A DNA stretch of 55,055 nucleotides from a virus. Position numbers and translations under genes: made by a program. The stretch's first letter is position 1. Each line of letters starts with the position of its first letter. Under the pieces are notes generated by a model. It made no database searches. It was not told the origin of the DNA and saw nothing but the letters and a program-made list of their open reading frames with translations. The stretch spans positions 1-55,055 of IMG/VR virus record IMGVR_UViG_3300027857_000022; one strand, 5' to 3'. Positions 27,736 to 35,678 of the stretch are shown piece by piece.

Positions 27736-28052
27736 ACGCCCTCTTTGGGAAGCATAAAGACGGCGGCTTCGATGGCGCTCTCCACAGCAGATATGTCAGG
27801 CAGAGGCAGATGGAAGGCAAAGAAAAGCTGGGTCACAATCGTGATAGCAAGCTGTTTCTTGGCAGACCCTAACAGCGACCCGCTCTGCTGCTCAACTTGC
27901 CGCACGGCCATTTCTGCAAATTGCGCAAGAGCAGGGCGTGTGTGGTCTGGCAGCTTTTGTGCCCATACACGAGAAAGCCAGATTGCCTCAAGAACCGAGA
28001 GAAATGTCCCAAAGACGAATATCAATGTATTAACGACTTGAGCCCAATTCAT
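27732..28052 (-). CDS. LLH-type phage holin
   Basis: A 106-residue protein: an N-terminal membrane helix (VVNTLIFVFGTFLSVLEAIWL) then an amphipathic domain (FAEMAVRQVEQQSGSLLGSAKKQLAITIVTQLFFAF...ISAVESAIEAAVFML). The V-R-x-VEQ, GSAKK and IEAAV pattern matches the phage LL-H holin family. It directly follows the amidase gene, the usual place for a holin. Confidence 0.75.
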   Translation of the reverse strand: MNWAQVVNTLIFVFGTFLSVLEAIWLSRVWAQKLPDHTRPALAQFAEMAVRQVEQQSGSLLGSAKKQLAITIVTQLFFAFHLPLPDISAVESAIEAAVFMLPKEGV

Positions 28053-28061
28053 GACAATCTC

Positions 28062-29027
28062 CTATTGCACCTGTACAAGCTTCATAATCAAAGCGATGTC
28101 ATCGGAGATTTGTTTGCCAATTGTGCCAATCTGTCCAATGTTCGATGAGGCAAGCAGTGCCTTCAATTGAGCAATCTCGGCTGTCATTGCTGCATACTGC
28201 TTTTGATACCACAGCAGCTCTTGGCCCAGCCAACCCTCAAATACTCCCATCTTTTCTGTATATTCAAGCCGCTTCCAGCGAAACATTTGCGCTTGGCCTC
28301 CTCCAAGGCTCGTGTTACTCTGCTCTAGAAGGTCGAGATGCTGTTCTGGCTCAAGTGGCCAGTTTGCTGGGTCCCAATTAGGATCTGCCAATATATGATC
28401 GCGAAATCCTAAAATAACAGAAATTCCATTAGGGGCTGTGAGAATTTTGCTGGTTGCGTTGTCACTCCAACCAGTGGGAACGTTATTCATGTTTGTATTT
28501 CCTTTTAGGTAGTTGTATAAGTCTGACCAGGGATAGGTGCCAGGGCAGCGTGCACGATTCACAGGGTCCATAGAATAGTGCCCGGTAATTCCCCCACTAC
28601 TATCTGCCCATCGCATTGGGATCCCGTTTCGCTGGCAGATGTCGGCAATAAGAGCAAAGCTTGCTGCTTTCTGCGCAGGCGTGAGATCTGTAGCGTTGGC
28701 ATCGTCAGGCTTGACGTGCTCAATGCTGATCGTGACATTGTTGGGGTTGGGATTACCGTCAACATTCCACCATGGATCATGGCCCGTCGTAACGACTCCA
28801 TTTGCCCACGCGCCATCACCTTCATCATTGCACTGCACTATTTGCCCGTCTTGACCTATCACATAATGGGCACTAACGGGATTGTCTGATCCTTGCGTAC
28901 TTTGAAAGTAGGATGCAATAGCTTGTGCAGAAGTGCCTCCTGCTGTACCATGCAAAATGACCCATCGTGGCTTAAGGCCATCGCGCCCCAGGAATGCGTT
29001 GCTGTTACGCATTTGAATAATGTTCAT
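28062..29027 (-). CDS. N-acetylmuramoyl-L-alanine amidase endolysin
   Basis: A 321-residue endolysin that cuts the peptidoglycan amide bond at cell lysis. Residues 15-175 form an Amidase_2 domain: WVILHGTAGG (zinc ligand His26), SAHYVIGQDGQIVQ, NNVTISIEH (Glu103), and ITGHYSMDPVNRARCPG (ligands His150 and Cys161). The C-terminal 130 residues (a linker, then EYTEKMGVFEGWLGQELLWYQKQYAAMTAEIAQLKALL) lack a known wall-binding repeat and end as a coiled coil. It lies directly before the holin. Confidence 0.94.
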   Translation of the reverse strand: MNIIQMRNSNAFLGRDGLKPRWVILHGTAGGTSAQAIASYFQSTQGSDNPVSAHYVIGQDGQIVQCNDEGDGAWANGVVTTGHDPWWNVDGNPNPNNVTISIEHVKPDDANATDLTPAQKAASFALIADICQRNGIPMRWADSSGGITGHYSMDPVNRARCPGTYPWSDLYNYLKGNTNMNNVPTGWSDNATSKILTAPNGISVILGFRDHILADPNWDPANWPLEPEQHLDLLEQSNTSLGGGQAQMFRWKRLEYTEKMGVFEGWLGQELLWYQKQYAAMTAEIAQLKALLASSNIGQIGTIGKQISDDIALIMKLVQVQ

Positions 29028-29427
29028 AAGGATGCTCCTTTCTCATTCGGAGCTTTCGCCTTCTCAGCTTGGCCCTTTCCCTCGTCATTTTCTCTTTGCA
29101 TTGAGCGCAATATTTCTGCGCACGCTTTGGCATTGGAGCAAAGCAGAGAAGGCAAGGCCTTTGCGGCCTCTCCTTCTCTGCATACTCTCTGCGGTTCTTT
29201 GCATTGATAAACTCCTTGTGCTCTTGGTGGTATCGTGCACTCCGTTGTGCAATATGCGCTTTATGTTCAATCGTGTATTGCCTCTTTTGAGCCTTGATGT
29301 ACTCTTTGTTGTCCTGATAACGTTGTCTCTCGCGTTCGTTGTAGCACGCAGAGCAGAGGAGACCAAACTTTGGGAATGGAGCACCTGTCTGCTCGCTCGC
29401 GTGACATACTTTGCAGAATCGACTCAT
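29005..29427 (-). CDS. zinc-finger basic protein, endonuclease-VII-like head
   Basis: A 140-residue protein: FCKVCHASEQTGAPFPKFGLLCSACYNERERQRYQ, then a Lys/Arg/Tyr-rich helical stretch, then CLLCFAPMPKRAQKYCAQCKEKM. Four Cys-x2-Cys pairs form two zinc knuckles, like the heads of T4 endonuclease-VII-type and HNH phage proteins, but no nuclease core follows. The ATG at 29427 lacks a ribosome site, unlike its neighbours, and its end overlaps the amidase start. It may be a late insertion. It is similar in layout to the junction gene at the window ends. Confidence 0.65.
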   Translation of the reverse strand: MSRFCKVCHASEQTGAPFPKFGLLCSACYNERERQRYQDNKEYIKAQKRQYTIEHKAHIAQRSARYHQEHKEFINAKNRREYAEKERPQRPCLLCFAPMPKRAQKYCAQCKEKMTRERAKLRRRKLRMRKEHPYEHYSNA

Positions 29428-29436
29428 TTTATTACA

Positions 29437-29673
29437 CTATACATCGCTAATATAGTGCCAAGTATACGTGTCGGTTATGGTGGAGCTGTAATTGATATTA
29501 CACGAATTAATATCATAAGGATCTGATGTATCTGTAAATACAAACAGATTTACTTGTCCTTCTTCAGTGTATAATGGCCCAAAACTCGTAACATATGCTA
29601 TATGAATTGCGCCATTAGCATCCGTAAAACGGACCTCCTGATTAATCGTGGGTAATGTTGATGGTGCTGCCAT
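29437..29673 (-). CDS. small virion-region hypothetical protein
   Basis: A 78-residue, beta-rich protein (INQEVRFTDANGAIHIAYVTSFGPLYTEEGQVNLFVFTD), with Asn/Ser-rich turns, in line with a small tail-tip or host-recognition accessory. GAAAGGG precedes the ATG. It lies between fibre and lysis genes. No family is recognised. Confidence 0.55.
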   Translation of the reverse strand: MAAPSTLPTINQEVRFTDANGAIHIAYVTSFGPLYTEEGQVNLFVFTDTSDPYDINSCNINYSSTITDTYTWHYISDV

Positions 29674-29688
29674 AATTTTTGCCCTTTC

Positions 29689-30234
29689 TTAGCTAAATCC
29701 GCCTGAAACAAGACATAATACAGTAACAAGATTGCTATCAGTAAATGCCCCAAATGATGATGGAAGTACTGTCAATCCCGTTGTGGATGATATGACAGAA
29801 TCTATCATACCAGCGCCTGATGCCTGCCTGCCGAATACGCTATTTGCGATAGTAGATAGGAATGCTATCCAATAGTTACCGGGAGAGAGCAATACATTGG
29901 CTGTCAAGCTTTTTGTGAATACACCTGTTGCTGCTGCATTCGCTCCCGTGTGTCCCTGCAAATTACCAGGTCCTCCATTTGTGCCCGTTGAATCATAAAT
30001 GCCCAGGTCAATATTTCCTGTTGGCGATCCTGAAAAACAACATCGCATCTGTGTAAGAGTAACAGATGCCAGCAATGTGTATAATGATGCATAGGCTTGT
30101 CCTGCACTTACTGTAAAAGTCCCCGTTGAATTTTCTATGCCGGGTGTAAATACAACAAGTGGAGCGACTAGCCCATTATCAACTGTCGTCGGATATCCCA
30201 TCAGAGCGCCTCCAATCGTATTCGGATAAGGCAT
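29689..30234 (-). CDS. tail-tip accessory protein, lectin-like
   Basis: A 181-residue Gly/Ser/Thr-rich beta protein. TFTVSAGQAYASLYTLLASVTLTQMRCCFSGSPTGNIDLGIYDSTGTNGGPGNL and ALSPGNYWIAFL-type strands resemble carbohydrate-binding jelly rolls used as receptor-binding modules. It follows the long fibre gene. GAGGTGATAT precedes the ATG. The binding target is unknown. Confidence 0.6.
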   Translation of the reverse strand: MPYPNTIGGALMGYPTTVDNGLVAPLVVFTPGIENSTGTFTVSAGQAYASLYTLLASVTLTQMRCCFSGSPTGNIDLGIYDSTGTNGGPGNLQGHTGANAAATGVFTKSLTANVLLSPGNYWIAFLSTIANSVFGRQASGAGMIDSVISSTTGLTVLPSSFGAFTDSNLVTVLCLVSGGFS

Positions 30235-30243
30235 ATATCACCT

Positions 30244-32625
30244 CTATTTCCCGTAAACATTCAAACTATGCGTGAATGTAGGCGTCGCTGTCCCGCCTAC
30301 AATCCAGCGCAATCTACCTGTTAATCCTAAACTCTGATTGTATGCCATGCCAGCACCTATACTCGTGCTAAGCGTGTTTGTTGCTGCTGTCAGTACTGCT
30401 GATTGCCAAAGAACGTAGTAGATACCATCAGCGCCTTTACGTTCCCAAAAGTACTGGATTGTCGGATTTGTTCCTGATTGCGCGGTAGTATTGATATCGA
30501 TGGAAATCTCAGTATACGGTCCTACTGTGAGATCTCCACTATTTTGTGTTGAGCCTGATGTTTGTGTAGATGCCAATGTGTAGACAGCGACACTATTGCG
30601 CTGTATTGCTACCTGTCCTGCACTCCCGAGGAGAATAGGCGTGTCACCTGCTGTGCTATTCTTTCCGTAGATGGACGTTCTCAGCTCAGTATTGCTCTGA
30701 TCAGCAGCAAGTGCTGTTCCCCCAACTGCCTGAATAATACTGGTAAGGCGCCCACCTGCATCGATGCCAAGCTTGTTTGTCCCCCCACTATCAACAAGAA
30801 ACGAATTGACAACCCATGGTGCAAATGTTTGCGGAATAGCATGAGCACTGACAGTTACATTACCGCTACTATAACCTGAAATGCGTGCACGTATTTGTTG
30901 CAATCCTGCACACGACGCAACAAACACACCAGTGCCACCAGAGGCAGTTCCAATGAAATTAATACCCAGCTGAGAAGCTTCAAGCGCATTGAATGTGCTT
31001 CCATCTTCATTGCCTTCAAAATTAATGAGCGCACTAAATGATCCTGTTATCGTGAAGACAACAGTGGACATGCCCAGTACACTGAGAACAGTACCATTGC
31101 CATTTGTGGAGGCTGCGCTCTGAAGCGTTGCTGAGATAGAGCCAGAAGCCTGCAATGAGACGTTTCCTGCGCCAGCGCTACCCTTCCAGCGATCCATCGT
31201 GGAGCCATTCCAGATCGCCGGATTCTCCATCACGACATTCGCCGCTGCAACCCCATCACCAGTTGCACTCCGCTCTAGGTAGAATTTGCCGTCCACCGGG
31301 TTGTACAAAGCCTCTTCTTCGATGCCAACGCCTGCCGCTGTAAAACCATTCAATCCAGGGCCAAGGCCAGAGAATTGATCCCACTCGACTGTTGAGTTTT
31401 GTGCATGAGAGAAAGCTGTTGCATTCTGAAGCGGCACACTGGTTGATCCTGCTGTGTACCCTGTTCCGACATAGTTTGCTTCTGGATTTGCACCTGCTCG
31501 ATCAAGGATGATTTGCTGGCCAGCCATAAGCGTGGTTGGAGCTGAGTTAAGGGTGAGTGTCGTGGAGCCAGCGGCTAGCGGATTATTCGAGATGGAGCCA
31601 CTGCCAAGCGCTTTGCCCTGTACATTGCGAGCACGGTCAAACTGGAGACCTGAGATCACGTTGGAATTGTTGAGCGGGCCACCTGCATTCCACTCGTATT
31701 CTGCTGCAACCGCCGTGCCCTGTCCTGATGCACCGTCTTTTTCACCATTGGCAGAACGGTCAAACTCAAAGTTGCCTGCAATGCTGTTATAGAGATAGGT
31801 TGCACTTGGTGAAAGTCCTGTACCAGAAACCATATCCCCAACAGTTGCATCACGCGCTTGATTGAAGTGATACCACGTGATGCTTTGCCCATTGGCATGA
31901 TTGTTCTTGAGGATCGCGTGAATATGCGTTCCATCGTCTACGGTAACGACCTCGGTAGACTCAACATTATCTGAGGTTGTGATAATGTCTCCGGCTTTCA
32001 GGCTAGCCGTGGATGCCAAGACGATGGACTGTGAGCTTGACGATCCGGTAACAGCCCCATTGAATGTCGTTGTGAGAGCAGGTCCGGCAAGCTGCTGACT
32101 GCCTGATGGAATTCCTACCGCTGCAACAGCATCAAGCCCCGTGCCACGCTGTCTATCAAGCAGCCCGCCAGGATTGAGAATTTGTGCTACACCGCCAGTA
32201 AGCAGTCCGTTCCCTGATCCGAGGCTTTGATTGTCCGCACTGTGGAACTGCGTAACAGTTGCTTCATTGCCTGCTTGATAGATGCCCATCCGCAAGTTAG
32301 GATGGGATGAGCTTTCGACAAGAGCACCCTGTAAGTTTGTGCCATCTGAGCCGCCAATCTGAGTAGAAGAGGCAGGCGCTGCACTACCATCGGTTCCCAC
32401 GCTTGGATTAGAAGCGGAGATGGAGCCTGTGATTGGGAGTGGCGCAGAGTTGGATACAGCAGTCTCCGTCCCCGCATTGTTGAATACGACCTGTGTTCCA
32501 ATCGGGTGCGTAGGCGCGGCACTGCCATCGGTGTACTGCGTCCCTGATGTTCCTCCAGCCTGAAGCTGAGCAAGGATTGCCTCTTGTGTGCTTTCCCATG
32601 CTCCCGTTCCTGGTGGTACTGTCAT
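30244..32625 (-). CDS. long tail fibre protein
   Basis: A 793-residue, Ser/Thr/Gly/Asn-rich protein with no catalytic motif. The N terminus (MTVPPGTGAWESTQEAILAQL) looks like a baseplate-attachment helix. Repeated strand-turn blocks with DGSAAPTHPIGTQVVFNN, DGSAAPASSTQIGG and several D-R-x-G-N or NSAPTTLMAGQQIILDR segments follow; these are typical of fibre shafts. A C-terminal domain (VAVYTLASTQTSGSTQNSGDLTVGPYTEISIDINTT) resembles a jelly-roll tip. It is probably the main host-adhesion fibre. Confidence 0.7.
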   Translation of the reverse strand: MTVPPGTGAWESTQEAILAQLQAGGTSGTQYTDGSAAPTHPIGTQVVFNNAGTETAVSNSAPLPITGSISASNPSVGTDGSAAPASSTQIGGSDGTNLQGALVESSSHPNLRMGIYQAGNEATVTQFHSADNQSLGSGNGLLTGGVAQILNPGGLLDRQRGTGLDAVAAVGIPSGSQQLAGPALTTTFNGAVTGSSSSQSIVLASTASLKAGDIITTSDNVESTEVVTVDDGTHIHAILKNNHANGQSITWYHFNQARDATVGDMVSGTGLSPSATYLYNSIAGNFEFDRSANGEKDGASGQGTAVAAEYEWNAGGPLNNSNVISGLQFDRARNVQGKALGSGSISNNPLAAGSTTLTLNSAPTTLMAGQQIILDRAGANPEANYVGTGYTAGSTSVPLQNATAFSHAQNSTVEWDQFSGLGPGLNGFTAAGVGIEEEALYNPVDGKFYLERSATGDGVAAANVVMENPAIWNGSTMDRWKGSAGAGNVSLQASGSISATLQSAASTNGNGTVLSVLGMSTVVFTITGSFSALINFEGNEDGSTFNALEASQLGINFIGTASGGTGVFVASCAGLQQIRARISGYSSGNVTVSAHAIPQTFAPWVVNSFLVDSGGTNKLGIDAGGRLTSIIQAVGGTALAADQSNTELRTSIYGKNSTAGDTPILLGSAGQVAIQRNSVAVYTLASTQTSGSTQNSGDLTVGPYTEISIDINTTAQSGTNPTIQYFWERKGADGIYYVLWQSAVLTAATNTLSTSIGAGMAYNQSLGLTGRLRWIVGGTATPTFTHSLNVYGK

Positions 32626-32679
32626 CGTGCTATTCCTTTCGTGTTACTATTGTGAGATATCACACGTTTTATTCAGAAA

Positions 32680-32925
32680 CTACTCCCCCTGAATCGAGAT
32701 CGAAAATAGGGCTCCAGGGCTACTTGAGCCACCTATCTGCCATCGCACACGTCCCGACGCTGTAATCTCCTCAGTTGTGGCACACCCAGGGCCGATTGAG
32801 CGTTTATAGTCGACCATAAGACCTCTTAATGGCATATTGCCGCTTTTGTCGATTTGTGCTAGACTTGCGGCTATGAAGAATCGCCTCATATCCGTGTGAT
32901 ATGTCTTAAAGACGATCTGTATCAA
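32680..32925 (-). CDS. small hypothetical protein between fibre genes
   Basis: An 81-residue protein (MIQIVFKTYHTDMRRFFIAASLAQIDKSGNMPLRG, ending GALFSISIQGE). The TTG start (32923-32925) follows AGGAGG, so translation is likely. It is too small for a fibre; it could be a fibre-assembly chaperone or connector, inferred only from its place between two fibre genes. Confidence 0.5.
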   Translation of the reverse strand: MIQIVFKTYHTDMRRFFIAASLAQIDKSGNMPLRGLMVDYKRSIGPGCATTEEITASGRVRWQIGGSSSPGALFSISIQGE

Positions 32926-32937
32926 TAGCGTCCCCTC

Positions 32938-34575
32938 CTATACAATGCCTACCCATGTGCTGCTACCTGTCTTGACGTAAATGCGTTGATTTGCTATTGA
33001 CGGCGTGTCTGTACGAAAGTAGTAGTCACCTTGGCTTCCGATTCCGCTTCCTGGTGCTCCACTGCCAGACATGAGAGACGAACCGCCATTGAGGTTACAA
33101 GGTCCACCGATAACAGTGAATCCGCCGTCATCAACGCGAAAGATTGTTGATGAAAATGCTGCATTCAGCAATTGGAATGACCCGTTGCTATTCCTGAGCC
33201 ATTTCTGCTTACCCGGGTTTGTCGGGTCGTCCAATCCAAACGAGGAGGATGATCCACTTCCAGGAGCCTCTACCGTAAGCGGGCCAAACTGCTGTACGAC
33301 GGTCCCTCTCGAATAAAGTGCTGACTGCGTATCGGTAAGCGGCTGCCCGCCAAAAATGTTGTAGAAATTGACGAAGTTGTTTGCTCCAGAAGATCCTTGA
33401 TGCACGTGAGCAGTAACGTTGTTGCCATCAAAATCAAACTGGTCGAACTGATTATCGTGTTGTGTGCCATTGATTGCTATATTGTACGTTCCTGCTCCTG
33501 ATCCTGTATTCACAATGTAGGCTTGCAGGAAGTCATTCATGTACCCATCACCGTCAAGCAGGAGAACAGCCTTACCCGGCGTTGCGAGATTTGCAAACCA
33601 TGATTGGATAAAACGGTTATGGTGTGCATTGTGGATTTGTATACCATTGACAGCAGTGTAACTATCAATGATCGTATTCATAAACCAGTGGAAAGTACCT
33701 ACTGAAGATACTGCTGCACTAGCATCGATATTGATGCCTCCCAATCCCTGTGTATTGTAAAGTGCAGAAAAATCGTTGAAATAAACACCGCCTGTATCAG
33801 TGAGTGTTGTTCTCGCATAGTGGTACCCATAACCACCATTATTGCGACATGTCACATGTGCGAAATGTATCTCATTGCCAATTGTCGCATCTCCTTGTAC
33901 GAAAATGGCGTCACCTGATAGCCCGGTGATATGCAAGTTCTGAAAGCGTGAATCCAAATCGCCACTAATAGAGAGTCCAATTGCGCCACCGTTGATACTG
34001 CCATCAATCTTGAGATTGCTCACATGACAGCGTGTGCCATTTGTGATGGTAATAGCTGTGTGCCCGGAAGTTGGGGCAAGGATAGAGGCAGTTCCTACCC
34101 CTATTATGCTCACATCAGTAAGCCCGGAAAGCGTAATTCCTGAGTATTTATAGATGCCGTCAGGAAAGAGAATGGACCCGCCACTTGCAGGAAGAGCAGC
34201 AAATGCCCTTGCAATGGATGTGTCACAAAGTGACGCGCCCGTTATGTCTGGATTATAGTCTTTGATATTGACAGTTACACTTGCACTTGTAGAGGCATCA
34301 AGATCTGCGATCCATCGGCTTGCTTCACCACTCCAGACAAGAGAGAGAGAAGCATAGGCAACAACAGTAACACCTGAATCGCTGCCACTCACGAGACTCT
34401 GTGCAGGATTGGTATGAAAAGTCATCGCATAGGGAGAAGTATTCACAATCTTGAGTGGCTGATCTTCCCGCCATCCCCCCTGCAACTGAACTCCGGTAAC
34501 GTTCCCACTGAGCGTGATAGTGATACTATTGCCAGTCACCGCGATGATCGAACCATTTACCACGGCTATACTCAT
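32938..34575 (-). CDS. beta-helix tailspike, pectate-lyase-like fold
   Basis: A 545-residue protein. Residues 120-370 show right-handed beta-helix repeats (FPDGIYKYSGITLSGLTDVSIIGVGTASIL, ITITNGTRCHVSNLKIDGSI, FQNLHITGLSGDAIFVQGDA, EIHFAHVTCRNNGGYGYHY), the fold of tailspikes and pectate-lyase-type depolymerases. The N-terminal 110 residues form a beta attachment domain, and the C terminus ends with a short head (GSGIGSQGDYYFRTDTPSIANQRIYVKTGSSTWV). It probably binds or digests host surface polysaccharide; active residues cannot be assigned. Confidence 0.8.
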   Translation of the reverse strand: MSIAVVNGSIIAVTGNSITITLSGNVTGVQLQGGWREDQPLKIVNTSPYAMTFHTNPAQSLVSGSDSGVTVVAYASLSLVWSGEASRWIADLDASTSASVTVNIKDYNPDITGASLCDTSIARAFAALPASGGSILFPDGIYKYSGITLSGLTDVSIIGVGTASILAPTSGHTAITITNGTRCHVSNLKIDGSINGGAIGLSISGDLDSRFQNLHITGLSGDAIFVQGDATIGNEIHFAHVTCRNNGGYGYHYARTTLTDTGGVYFNDFSALYNTQGLGGINIDASAAVSSVGTFHWFMNTIIDSYTAVNGIQIHNAHHNRFIQSWFANLATPGKAVLLLDGDGYMNDFLQAYIVNTGSGAGTYNIAINGTQHDNQFDQFDFDGNNVTAHVHQGSSGANNFVNFYNIFGGQPLTDTQSALYSRGTVVQQFGPLTVEAPGSGSSSSFGLDDPTNPGKQKWLRNSNGSFQLLNAAFSSTIFRVDDGGFTVIGGPCNLNGGSSLMSGSGAPGSGIGSQGDYYFRTDTPSIANQRIYVKTGSSTWVGIV

Positions 34576-34578
34576 GAC

Positions 34579-34944
34579 CTAAATCTTCCTAATCTCTATC
34601 TGTGAAGGTAAACTATCGTACACAAGACTACTAATCGTTGCCTCTGCCAGGACCTCAAATAGCTCAACACCCGGAAGTGCGCCGCCGACTGCTGAACCAA
34701 GTGCCGAAGCTGCATAGGCATTTGTCATATCAGAGGAGGAGAGGTTGTAGGTAACAACCCCTGTGCTCTGATTTGGACTTGAGAACGTGCCACCACCAGC
34801 GACTTTCTGCCCCGTCGAGAGGCTGCGAAACTTGAGCGTAAACGCGCCAGTCGTAAAGCTCGCTGGGATGTTCCCATAGGAGTCGACAAACGAAACCGGA
34901 ATAGGCGGCGCATCTGATGTTGTGAAGTAGAATGGGACACTCAT
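34579..34944 (-). CDS. BppU-like baseplate/fibre adaptor domain protein
   Basis: A 121-residue beta-sandwich-type protein (PIPVSFVDSYGNIPASFTTGAFTLKFRSLSTGQ, GTFSSPNQSTGVVTYNLSSSDMTNAYAASALGS, LAEATISSLVYDSLPSQIEIRKI), which resembles the N-terminal Ig-like domain of BppU upper-baseplate proteins. It lies directly before the tailspike, so it could dock the spike on the tail tip. AAAAGGAGG precedes the ATG. Confidence 0.55.
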   Translation of the reverse strand: MSVPFYFTTSDAPPIPVSFVDSYGNIPASFTTGAFTLKFRSLSTGQKVAGGGTFSSPNQSTGVVTYNLSSSDMTNAYAASALGSAVGGALPGVELFEVLAEATISSLVYDSLPSQIEIRKI

Positions 34945-35095
34945 CTACATAGCCTCCTTTTGTGTTACTACTGGGATTTGTGCACGTTTATCTATTATGA
35001 ATAAATTGTTACATATAGTTACTGCGATCCTCTTCATGGCGTTCCTTGCCTTCATAGCCTGGATTGTCATCCTCATGCTGTGGTATGGCGGATAG

Positions 35096-35548
35096 CTACA
35101 TGACATAGCCGTAGATCATCCACTGCTGCAAAACGATATTTCCACTTGCGGCCTTGACATCGATTTGTCCACCGGATGAAACAGGCGCAATAACCATGCC
35201 ACCAACTGTGTACTGATTGGCAACAGGCCCGCTCAATCCCCAATATTGGCCAAAGGTTCCCCCGTGAGGTGCGCCCTGCATATAGCCCCCAGCTGTACTG
35301 GCAAAGATGCCAATGCCTAGCAACACGGCAAGAACACCCGATGATGGGATACCCCCAACACCTGTGCATGTGAGGGTGGTTGTATTACCAGCATTCACAG
35401 TTGGATTGGTCGTGAGCTGATAGGGCGAGCCGAGAAAGTAAATTGCACCTGCGCCCACTAGGCACGTCTCAATATTGTTGAACAGGCCCGCGTCCAGGCC
35501 CGGGGCTGCCCCGGATGTAAACGGGCCCGTTTTAGTATATAATGCCAT
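35096..35548 (-). CDS. short tail fibre/attachment protein
   Basis: A 150-residue protein. MALYTKTGPFTSGAAPGLDAGLFNNIETCL is a common start of phage tail-fibre proteins (T-x-G-x-AP-LDA--FNNIE), then a Gly/Thr-rich beta body. The ATG at 35548 follows GAAAGGACATTAC. It ends without a catalytic motif and is likely a virion component at the tail tip. Confidence 0.65.
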   Translation of the reverse strand: MALYTKTGPFTSGAAPGLDAGLFNNIETCLVGAGAIYFLGSPYQLTTNPTVNAGNTTTLTCTGVGGIPSSGVLAVLLGIGIFASTAGGYMQGAPHGGTFGQYWGLSGPVANQYTVGGMVIAPVSSGGQIDVKAASGNIVLQQWMIYGYVM

Positions 35549-35627
35549 GTAATGTCCTTTCTGCATGTTTTCTAGATATGCTAAAAATCTCGTAAACTTG
35601 CTTCTGAAGCGGGGTTATGCTATTCAT
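35532..35627 (-). CDS. mini-gene overlapping fibre start
   Basis: A 31-residue frame (MNSITPLQKQVYEIFSISRK then HAERTLHGIIY) with an excellent AAAGGAGGAAC site. It overlaps the next gene's first 17 bases in another frame, so it may act as a translated leader that couples expression of the fibre to the hub gene. Confidence 0.4.
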   Translation of the reverse strand: MNSITPLQKQVYEIFSISRKHAERTLHGIIY

Positions 35628-35641
35628 GTTCCTCCTTTCTG

Positions 35642-35673
35642 GCGTTAGGTGTTTTGCATCTAACGCATTTTTT
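35642..35673 (+). terminator. rightward terminator opposing late transcription
   Basis: GCGTTAG (35642-35648) pairs with CTAACGC (35660-35666), followed by ATTTTTT on the plus strand. It would stop antisense transcripts in the late block; on the complement the stem lacks a T-run, so late transcripts should pass. Confidence 0.55.
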
Positions 35674-35678
35674 GTATG

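Noticed and set aside
34997-35095. Plus-strand 32-residue hydrophobic peptide (MNKLLHIVTAILFMAF...)
   Set aside because: A single membrane helix is predicted, but it has no ribosome site and lies antisense in the tail block; too weak to call.
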